Positions 61,101 through 64,000 of a stretch of DNA of 64,000 nucleotides are shown here, in pieces. The notes under the pieces were generated by a model. It saw only the letters and a list, made by a program, of their open reading frames with translations. It was not told the origin of the DNA and searched no databases. The position numbers and the translations under genes are program-made. This stretch comes from Chamaea fasciata (lineage: Eukaryota; Chordata; Aves; Passeriformes; Sylviidae), in assembly GCA_029207755.1 (NCBI GenBank), contig JARCOQ010000011.1, forward strand, positions 25,175,712 through 25,239,711, read 5' to 3'. Each line of letters begins with the position of its first letter. The stretch's first letter is position 1.

Positions 61101-63438
61101 GTGGAAAATTACATTTACAGTAACACTACTGATTCTCCTGAAATGAATTATTTGTGGAAGACCGGAAGATTTTCCTTTCTCCTAGACACTCCTAAATGTG
61201 TTGCTTTCCACTCTTTTAAACTTGGATATATCTTATTTTTAGCAAATCAGTGGGAAGTGGCCTATAGTGGCTCAGCTACAGAATACACCTGTACTCACTT
61301 GAAACCAGGCACTTTGTACAAACTCCGGGCGTGCTGTATCAGCACTGGTGGACACAGTCAGGTGGGTATGACCTAACAATAAGGGCTATTGGGTTCACAT
61401 TTTCCAGAGATTTATCTGCTAATTTTGGTAAAATACTTCTGCTTTCAAAAGAAGGGAAATGTTTTCCCTGTAGCACAGTAAAGCTACACTGATTGCAGTT
61501 AATCTCATGCTGCAAGTTGCTGAATTTTAGATTTCTGTGTGTACATAGTTTTCTTTTCGGCGAGCTGCAATTTAGTGAGATTTGGTTTCCTCAAAACCAA
61601 TCTGTAGTTGTTTATATTTACATTAGAAAAGACCATCATGTTTATCTGATGTGGCCACTTGCTTGAAAAAGGCCACAGACTCTCACGTGCTTGACCTTGT
61701 ATTGACTGGAGATGCAGAAAGAGATAGTTTGTTGTAACAATTATCTTTCACATGGTTGAATCCTTTAAGTTTTTGGATTCCTTTTCTCAGACCCTAATTC
61801 CCCTCTTTGAGTCAAATTCACTTCAGTACCTATGCACTTATTTCTCCTGCTTTGATACGACTTTTCTCATTCAAGATTGAGTACTTTAGGCCTTGACATT
61901 ATTTCAAAACCAAGGAAAATTAAAACAGAGAGCCCAGTGTTGAGAATGCTAATGAGGGAACTCTATTAATTGTGTTTGTACTACCATGCTTGACACAGCA
62001 TCTCCTCTCCTTTACTGTGTGTATAAATTTCCATAAAATGGTGGGTGCAGAAGATGATTTCCTGTGCTGCTCCATAGCCGTGGCTCAATTTGAAGGTGGT
62101 GGTTGTGCCAGAGGGGTAACTGAGCTGTGTTCCTGCAGAGGGATAACTGAACTGTGGTCATTCCAGAGGGATAACTGAGCTGTGTTCTCCCGCAGTGCTC
62201 CGAGAGTTTACCCGTCCGCACGCTGAGCGTGGCGCCGGGGCCCTGCCGCCCACCCCGGCTCCTGGGCAAGCCGAGGCACAGGGAGGTGCAGCTGCAGTGG
62301 GGTAAGGCAGTGCGGCATCCTGCTGCTCTAAAAGCTTTGGCTCTGCTGCTCAGCTGCTGACCTTGAGCCTTTGTTTCTACTGCTCATGTCCTGTTCACTG
62401 GGAAGTGCACAGCAAAGTCCAGTGGAGTCTGAGCAAGTCAGAAGTGCAATTTCTCGTCAGGTGTGGTGGCTCAGTGTTGGATTTCTGAGCTCTGCTGTCC
62501 TTTAGGTCTCTACACTCTGCTCCCATTTTATTTTGTTTAGCCCTCTCAGGGCTGTTAAGTAGCAGCTTCATTAGAATATTCATCCTTTTATTTCAAAAAC
62601 ACAGATCTCTTTTTTTTATTCCTTTGCAATATTGGCTTGGCAGAAGAGCTTTGGTATTCCTAATGCATAACTTCTTTCAAAAAGTTGAGTTAGAACATAT
62701 TGAGGGGTTTGGGTGACATTTAAATCCTGATCCACAGGATAACACACATCATCTATTGGACTCCTGTTACTTTGCAAAGATGTTGGACTTCAGTCATGGC
62801 ACTAAATTGGCACTTGCCAGTCTCCAACAGAGTATTTCCTTTACAGTGCTAATCTTGCAGCATCCAAGTATTTTTGTGGCATCATTTGTTAACCCAAATT
62901 CTGGATAAATAAAGTTTCTAACTGTCAGATATATTTCAACACCAGTATAAAAAATTCACCCAAATGCTTCCTTGGAAACATTTTGATGGCTGCTGTTTTT
63001 CTGATCCCCAGGCAGTTTGATTCTGTGGTACTGGCTTGTCACGGTACATGCAGGTATTCATGTCAAATATGTAAATATTTGATATATATCAAATACATTG
63101 TTTTCATGGGCAAAAACATAGGTGCCCACAACAAAAGAGAGATAGCTGTGTGTGTGTATCTATGCACAGGAACAGAAATACACATTTCTGTGGTGGATGA
63201 AGTAAAAACCAGCTCTTCCTGGCACACGCCCTGACGTCACTAACAGACTACGTGATCTCTTTCAGATGTCCCTCAGTCAGAAAGCGGCTGCCCCGTCTCT
63301 GAGTACAGCGTGGAGATGACAGCCCCTGAAGAGGTGGTTTCTGAGGTGTACCACGGGCCTGAGCTGGAGTGCACCGTGGGCAGCCTCCTCCCCGGGGCCA
63401 CGTACAGGTTCCGCGTGCGGGCGCTGAACGACGGCGGG
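7965..63438 (+). CDS. FNDC3B: FNDC3B, internal part of the coding region (16 exons, both ends outside window)
   Basis: Seen: joining 7965-8041, 15431-15674, 16611-16895, 35570-35628, 41739-41896, 44081-44140, 46921-47059, 47382-47435, 55080-55204, 57399-57573, 58212-58298, 59994-60132, 60672-60743, 61243-61361, 62196-62301 and 63266-63438 gives 2,072 bases with no stop, and every junction has AG/GT and matching phase. Order of parts: Pro/His-rich N-terminal region (about window residues 1-107), basic Ser/Gly linker (108-220), then five FN3 domains with the usual Trp in strand B (LLSW, LTLQW, ISLQW, FSVKW, VQLQW) and Tyr in strand F. Known for the family: FNDC3B is about 1,200 residues with nine FN3 domains and a C-terminal membrane anchor, linked to adipocyte and osteoblast differentiation, adhesion and migration. 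Inference: this is roughly residues 68-757 of the protein. The start codon, 5'UTR, promoter and C-terminus are outside the window. FNDC3A was considered and fits clearly less well. Confidence 0.97.
8042..15430 (+). other. FNDC3B: Intron A-B, 7.4 kb
   Basis: No exon or gene recognised. The intron is mostly AT-rich unique sequence. A GC- and CpG-richer patch lies at about 13960-14350 with overlapping open frames on both strands, which I take as a composition effect. No CR1 end was recognised. It closes with a short pyrimidine tract and TTCTCTGCAG at 15421-15430. Confidence 0.75.
15431..15674 (+). CDS. FNDC3B: FNDC3B exon B (Pro/His-rich region)
   Basis: 244 bases, phase 0 in, one base left over at the end (G of a Glu codon completed by exon C). 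Donor GTGAGC. Starts [20 protein letters not shown] and runs through a stretch dominated by Pro, His, Tyr and Ser ([33 protein letters not shown]). This stretch distinguishes FNDC3B from FNDC3A, in which the corresponding part is much diverged. The low-complexity proline-rich segment is thought to be a flexible N-terminal arm; partners cannot be read from sequence. Confidence 0.97.
15675..16610 (+). other. FNDC3B: Intron B-C, 0.94 kb
   Basis: No gene seen. A run of 11 G (16540-16550) lies 60 bases before the acceptor of exon C, followed by a weak pyrimidine tract and CCCTTTCAG. The G-run could bind hnRNP H/F-type splicing factors (inference). Confidence 0.8.
16611..16895 (+). CDS. FNDC3B: FNDC3B exon C (basic, Ser/Gly-rich linker)
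   Basis: 285 bases, split codon on both sides, so phase-symmetric. Acceptor CCCTTTCAG; donor GTAAAA is followed by an A-rich tract. Encodes [18 protein letters not shown], a highly basic block [15 protein letters not shown], a Ser/Pro segment NSPPSSIYK, then a Gly/Ser/Ala-rich stretch ending [14 protein letters not shown]. The basic clusters and SP dipeptides suggest a disordered linker that may be phosphorylated (inference). Compared with the mammalian protein as I remember it, three residues (HIG) are extra between IYKS and SCATVYN, and the Gly-rich part differs in length. Confidence 0.96.
19145..19179. repeat. (TA)n microsatellite
   Basis: About 17 uninterrupted TA units flanked by TGTG and TGTATAAAA. 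Such arrays are usually length-polymorphic and are prone to sequencing error. Confidence 0.95.
19812..20197 (+). mobile_element. CR1 LINE, 5'-truncated 3' end
   Basis: Seen: blocks that follow the CR1 3' region in order: GGGGCTGGAACATCTCCC, GAGCTGGAGAGGGGC, AATGGCTTTAAACTGAAAGA, GAAATTCTTCCCTGTGAGGG, GCACAGGTTGTCCAGAGAAG, GTCCAAGGCCAGGTTGGATG and the tail GATCTTTAAGGTCCAACCC ending AACCATTCTGGGATC. CR1 is the dominant LINE of birds; copies are typically severely 5'-truncated and lack a poly-A tail, as here. It carries no usable reverse transcriptase. An internal deletion is likely near 19870-19915. Antisense frames crossing it (up to 236 codons) are artefacts of the repeat. Confidence 0.93.
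25151..25170. repeat. Poly-A tract (A20)
   Basis: Twenty consecutive A preceded by ACCCAACAGG. No retrocopy body is recognisable upstream of it, so it is noted only as a homopolymer. Confidence 0.9.
30310..31130 (+). mobile_element. Possible old, degraded CR1-like relic
   Basis: Seen: two anchors in the right order. One at about 30310-30350 resembles the CR1 reverse-transcriptase stretch around 'TTTAATATCTTCATCAATG...GATGGAATA'. One at about 31080-31130 (GGATGGACTCGGTGAC...CCCCTCTGGTCC) resembles the CR1 3' end 'TTGGACTTGGTGATCC...GGTCCCTTCC'. The sequence between is too diverged for me to align by eye. It could be chance similarity. Confidence 0.3.
35454..35469. repeat. (TCTG)n microsatellite, short
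   Basis: About four copies of GTCT/TCTG about 100 bases before exon D, merging into its pyrimidine-rich upstream region. Simple repeat only. Confidence 0.75.
35570..35628 (+). CDS. FNDC3B: FNDC3B exon D (linker to first FN3 domain)
   Basis: 59 bases. It completes a split Glu codon and then encodes [19 protein letters not shown], leaving in phase 0. Acceptor TTTTACAG, donor GTATGT. The amphipathic [10 protein letters not shown] segment immediately before FN3-1 is characteristic of FNDC3B. The exon is small and lies alone between an 18.7-kb and a 6.1-kb intron. The split-codon phase confirms that exon C ends at 16895. Confidence 0.95.
35967..35982. promoter_or_regulatory. Palindromic TAAT-N4-ATTA motif
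   Basis: Seen: TTTAATCATGATTAAA is a perfect 16-bp palindrome containing two TAAT half-sites in inverted order, four bases apart. Known: paired-class homeodomains bind such sites as dimers (P3/P4 type). Inference only that this one is used. It sits in an AT-rich stretch (35935-36060) with further TAAT/ATTA motifs. Confidence 0.35.
36817..36842. repeat. Perfect hairpin, 11-bp stem
   Basis: TTGTACCAAGG (36817-36827), loop ATCA, and its exact reverse complement (36832-36842). This is not a GC-rich hairpin plus T-run as in a bacterial terminator. Role unknown. Confidence 0.85.
39857..39879. repeat. Perfect hairpin, 10-bp stem
   Basis: CTTGAATTCT (39857-39866), loop CTA, then AGAATTCAAG (39870-39879). 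A second ATTCTT copy follows directly. Role unknown. Confidence 0.85.
41739..41896 (+). CDS. FNDC3B: FNDC3B exon E (FN3 domain 1, first half)
   Basis: 158 bases, phase 0 in, two bases of a Ser codon carried over. Acceptor TTTTACAG, donor GTAAAA. Encodes [18 protein letters not shown] with the conserved strand-B Trp, then a loop [20 protein letters not shown] and [14 protein letters not shown]. The domain starts at about the last residues of exon D (KPQ). The B-C loop (ADRHNNG) appears changed relative to the mammalian protein I recall, as expected for a surface loop. Confidence 0.97.
41897..44080 (+). other. FNDC3B: Intron E-F, 2.2 kb
   Basis: No gene seen. A 15-bp direct repeat (CTTTCTGGTGGATTT) occurs at 43141 and 43178. 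A 213-codon antisense open frame (43400-44041) shows no recognisable domain and is not supported as a gene. Ends TTTCCTACAG. Confidence 0.75.
44081..44140 (+). CDS. FNDC3B: FNDC3B exon F (FN3 domain 1, middle)
   Basis: 60 bases, entering and leaving in the same phase (split Ser codon in, split Arg codon out). Encodes [19 protein letters not shown]. The [10 protein letters not shown] segment is the E-F part of an FN3 fold with the conserved 'L.P.T.Y' pattern. Being symmetric, it could be skipped in frame, but this would destroy FN3-1. Confidence 0.96.
44141..46920 (+). other. FNDC3B: Intron F-G, 2.8 kb
   Basis: No gene seen. T- and A-rich runs occur at about 44744-44757, 44822-44833 and 46741-46759. 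A somewhat GC-rich patch lies at 45620-46000, with overlapping chance frames. Ends with CTGTTTCCAG. Confidence 0.75.
46921..47059 (+). CDS. FNDC3B: FNDC3B exon G (end of FN3-1, start of FN3-2)
   Basis: 139 bases, completes a split Arg codon and leaves in phase 0. Donor GTAGGT. Encodes [20 protein letters not shown] (strands F-G of FN3-1), the interdomain linker [16 protein letters not shown], then [10 protein letters not shown] with the strand-B Trp of FN3-2. The exon therefore spans a domain border. Confidence 0.97.
47060..47381 (+). other. FNDC3B: Intron G-H, 322 bp
   Basis: Shortest intron in the window. Ordinary sequence with a T-rich 3' end (TTTGTTTATTTTTGTTCATAG). Nothing else seen. 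Confidence 0.85.
47382..47435 (+). CDS. FNDC3B: FNDC3B exon H (FN3 domain 2, B-C region)
   Basis: 54 bases, exactly 18 codons, phase 0 on both sides. Encodes [18 protein letters not shown], the conserved 'P.DNG..I..Y.L.WD' stretch of an FN3 domain. Acceptor TTCATAG, donor GTAAGC. The smallest exon in this window; skipping would keep frame but remove strand C. Confidence 0.97.
50069..50089. repeat. (TCTG)n microsatellite
   Basis: Five copies of TCTG/TGTC in tandem. Simple repeat in an intron. Confidence 0.85.
54515..55079. promoter_or_regulatory. CpG-rich block before exon I
   Basis: Seen: I count about 22 CpG in roughly 290 bases (54515-54805), with more to 55060, far denser than the neighbouring intron. 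This could be an intragenic CpG island, an alternative promoter, or local GC drift. No TATA box or obvious first exon was identified. Confidence 0.4.
55080..55204 (+). CDS. FNDC3B: FNDC3B exon I (FN3 domain 2, second half)
   Basis: 125 bases, phase 0 in, two bases of a Ser codon out. Acceptor CTCTCTCTTTCTAG, donor GTGAGT. Encodes [40 protein letters not shown] and T. The pattern '[17 protein letters not shown]' is the E-F region of FN3-2. Base composition is GC-richer than other exons, matching the CpG-rich block upstream. Confidence 0.97.
55205..57398 (+). other. FNDC3B: Intron I-J, 2.2 kb
   Basis: No gene seen. It contains a 9-bp-stem GATA palindrome (56541-56563) and a G/T-rich low-complexity tract (57245-57362) directly before the (CT)n pyrimidine tract of the exon J acceptor. 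Confidence 0.8.
56541..56563. promoter_or_regulatory. Inverted GATA pair (hairpin)
   Basis: GTGCTTATC, loop TGTGA, GATAAGCAC: a perfect 9-bp inverted repeat whose arms are the WGATAA-type GATA factor core (TTATC / GATAA). Palindromic GATA sites are bound by both zinc fingers of GATA1-3 in known cases. Use here is untested. Confidence 0.35.
57399..57573 (+). CDS. FNDC3B: FNDC3B exon J (end of FN3-2, first half of FN3-3)
   Basis: 175 bases, completes a split Ser codon and leaves in phase 0. Acceptor CTGAGCAG after a CT-rich tract, donor GTAAGT. Encodes [20 protein letters not shown] (end of FN3-2 and linker), then [18 protein letters not shown] with the FN3-3 Trp, and [15 protein letters not shown]. 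It matches FNDC3B throughout. Confidence 0.97.
57574..58211 (+). other. FNDC3B: Intron J-K, 0.64 kb
   Basis: No gene seen. AT-rich toward the 3' end (58020-58090). Acceptor is a T-run followed by TAG (58202-58211). Confidence 0.8.
58212..58298 (+). CDS. FNDC3B: FNDC3B exon K (FN3 domain 3, second part)
   Basis: 87 bases, exactly 29 codons, phase 0 on both sides. Acceptor TATTTTTTTAG, donor GTAAAG. Encodes [20 protein letters not shown] and RRSTQYKFR. 'Y.GEE..CTV.NL..ST.YKFR' is the D-F part of FN3-3. Symmetric exon, skippable in frame only at the cost of the fold. Confidence 0.97.
58299..59993 (+). other. FNDC3B: Intron K-L, 1.7 kb
   Basis: Contains a minus-strand CR1 fragment (59096-59305). 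The rest (58440-59040) is unique sequence with chance frames. Acceptor GGTTTTGTTTCAG. No gene seen. Confidence 0.8.
59096..59305 (-). mobile_element. CR1 LINE 3' fragment, inverted
   Basis: Seen on +: AATCATAGAGTCATAGAATG, GTTTGGGTTGGAAAATCACC, CAGGGACACCTCCCACCAGA, CCAACCTGGCCTTGAACATT and CAGCTTCTCTGAGCAGCCTG, the reverse complement of a CR1 3' end including its ATTCTATGA-type terminal repeat. It lies opposite to FNDC3B and is only about 200 bp long, so it cannot code. It looks somewhat better preserved at its tail than the copy at 19812-20197. Confidence 0.93.
59994..60132 (+). CDS. FNDC3B: FNDC3B exon L (end of FN3-3, start of FN3-4)
   Basis: 139 bases, phase 0 in, one base (G of Asp) out. 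Acceptor GTTTCAG, donor GTAAGC. Encodes [20 protein letters not shown], linker [15 protein letters not shown], then [11 protein letters not shown] carrying the FN3-4 Trp. The linker [11 protein letters not shown] is a strong FNDC3B signature. Confidence 0.98.
60133..60671 (+). other. FNDC3B: Intron L-M, 0.54 kb
   Basis: Nothing beyond ordinary AT-rich intron. Ends TTCTTATTTTTTCAG. Confidence 0.85.
60672..60743 (+). CDS. FNDC3B: FNDC3B exon M (FN3 domain 4, B-C region)
   Basis: 72 bases; a split Asp codon enters and a split Ala codon leaves, symmetric phase. Encodes [20 protein letters not shown] then SPE. 'PP.DNGGSEI.KYLLEI' is the conserved B-C stretch of FN3-4. Donor GTGAAC is weaker than the others at +4 to +6. 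Confidence 0.96.
60744..61242 (+). other. FNDC3B: Intron M-N, 0.5 kb
   Basis: AT-rich intron with no feature recognised. Acceptor TCTTATTTTTAG. Confidence 0.85.
61243..61361 (+). CDS. FNDC3B: FNDC3B exon N (FN3 domain 4, second half)
   Basis: 119 bases, completes the Ala codon and leaves in phase 0. Donor GTGGGT. Encodes [20 protein letters not shown] and [19 protein letters not shown], the D-F strands of FN3-4 with 'L.PGTLYKLR'. The Cys pair in RACCIS is kept as in FNDC3B of other vertebrates from memory. Confidence 0.98.
61362..62195 (+). other. FNDC3B: Intron N-O, 0.83 kb
   Basis: Ordinary AT-rich intron until its last 90 bases, which are a tandem repeat reaching the splice acceptor. No gene seen. 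Confidence 0.85.
62109..62195 (+). repeat. 27-29 bp tandem repeat at the exon O 3' splice site
   Basis: Three imperfect copies, each starting CAGAGGGRTAACTGARCTGT, begin at 62109, 62136 and 62164. The fourth CAG (62193-62195) is the true acceptor. Spacing is 27, 28 and 29 bases. Two copies have a short pyrimidine stretch before CAG, so they imitate acceptors. Confidence 0.9.
62196..62301 (+). CDS. FNDC3B: FNDC3B exon O (end of FN3-4, start of FN3-5)
   Basis: 106 bases, phase 0 in, one base (G of Asp) out. Acceptor TTCTCCCGCAG, donor GTAAGG. Encodes [20 protein letters not shown], then [15 protein letters not shown] with the FN3-5 Trp. GC-rich. The protein is conserved with FNDC3B even though the upstream intron end is a young-looking repeat. 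Confidence 0.97.
62302..63265 (+). other. FNDC3B: Intron O-P, 0.96 kb
   Basis: No gene seen. A 20-bp perfect AT-rich palindrome lies at 63076-63095. Ends GATCTCTTTCAG. Confidence 0.8.
63076..63095. repeat. 20-bp perfect palindrome
   Basis: TATTTGATAT followed directly by its reverse complement ATATCAAATA. AT-rich, so it could extrude as a cruciform or be chance in AT-rich DNA. Confidence 0.85.
63266..63438 (+). CDS. FNDC3B: FNDC3B exon P (FN3 domain 5)
   Basis: 173 bases, completes the split Asp codon and leaves in phase 0. Acceptor CTCTTTCAG, donor GTACGT. Encodes [40 protein letters not shown] and [17 protein letters not shown], covering strands C-F of FN3-5. Strand G (expected to begin with a Tyr-Gly-Pro motif) must lie in the next exon beyond the window. 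Last exon seen. Confidence 0.97.
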
Positions 63439-64000
63439 GTACGTGCGCTGCTGCCCTGGCCCCTCTGGGGCTGCCTGCCAGCCTCTGGGCTGGGTGCTCT
63501 CAGGGCTGCTCATCAGCAGGGTCAGGCAAAAGAAAAACCACGTGATAAATGCTTGAAAGGAACTTGGGAGCAAGAGCTGCAGTTTTAGACCTGGGTCTCC
63601 TTTGAAAGGAGATTTCGAGTGCTGCTACGATTTCACTGGCCGGAATCGGCTGATCCCAAATGTGCAAAATCCCTGCTAAAAGTCATAGCTGCTTGCAGGG
63701 AGGATTCTCTTGATCCTCATTCTGTTGCATTTCCTTCTTTTTGTTTTAAATCTGAAGTGTGTCAAAACAAGAATTGCAGTTTTACCCAGGTGGGATGTTG
63801 TGAGGGAAACCTACGTTCCTGGTGATTATTTTTTTGTTTTAATTTTTAAAAAAATGTGTACTTTATAGATTCGATAAGATTTGGGATTTTTTTTTATTAA
63901 ATGATTTCCTTGGAAGACATGCCTTCCCAGTTACATCAGAAATTCTGTCTGATGTCCATGGAGATCTGCAGAAAGATCTTTTTCATTGAGGTTTGGGTTG
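63439..64000 (+). other. FNDC3B: Start of the intron after exon P
   Basis: Begins GTACGT. The first 100 bases are GC-rich, then AT-rich. No exon or repeat is recognised before the window ends. Confidence 0.8.

Noticed and set aside
1..64000. Assignment to FNDC3A
   Set aside because: The Pro/His-rich segment of exon B and linkers such as [11 protein letters not shown] match FNDC3B; the paralogue is much diverged there.
1..64000. tRNA, rRNA, microRNA, CRISPR or prokaryotic defence systems
   Set aside because: No cloverleaf, no conserved rRNA words, no spaced repeat array and no operon-like gene packing were seen. The mammalian FNDC3B intron microRNA I know of could not be recognised here.

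Overview
This window is an interior slice of one vertebrate gene. Sixteen consecutive coding exons on the + strand, 2,072 coding bases in total, join in one unbroken reading frame through canonical AG/GT splice sites. They encode about 690 residues of FNDC3B (fibronectin type III domain containing 3B, also called FAD104). The paralogue FNDC3A is excluded because the Pro/His-rich N-terminal part and the FN3 sequences follow FNDC3B closely. The source is most likely a bird. Two clear CR1 LINE 3' ends carry the avian-type tail, interspersed repeats are otherwise sparse, and introns are moderate in size. The species cannot be named from sequence alone.

Layout: 1-7964 is the 3' part of an intron; the first FNDC3B exons lie upstream of the window. 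Exons A-D (7965-35628) encode the Pro/His-rich, disordered N-terminal half of the cytosolic or ER-facing region and a basic, Ser-rich linker. Exons E-P (41739-63438) encode FN3 domains 1 to 5, each spread over two to four exons. The gene continues past the right edge: the fifth FN3 domain is cut, and the remaining FN3 domains and the C-terminal transmembrane anchor known for the family are not present. The largest intron here is 18.7 kb (16896-35569).

Introns hold two confident CR1 fragments (19812-20197 on +; 59096-59305 on -), one doubtful CR1 relic (30310-31130), several microsatellites and homopolymer tracts, a CpG-rich block just before exon I, and a set of short perfect palindromes. I see no second gene, no RNA gene, no CRISPR array and no bacterial-type system. 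The long open frames in introns look like chance frames or repeat shadows.

The most notable local oddity is a 27-29 bp tandem repeat ending exactly at the 3' splice site of exon O (62109-62195). It duplicates acceptor-like CAG sites, and use of those sites would insert an in-frame stop. Nothing seen amounts to a new biological system.
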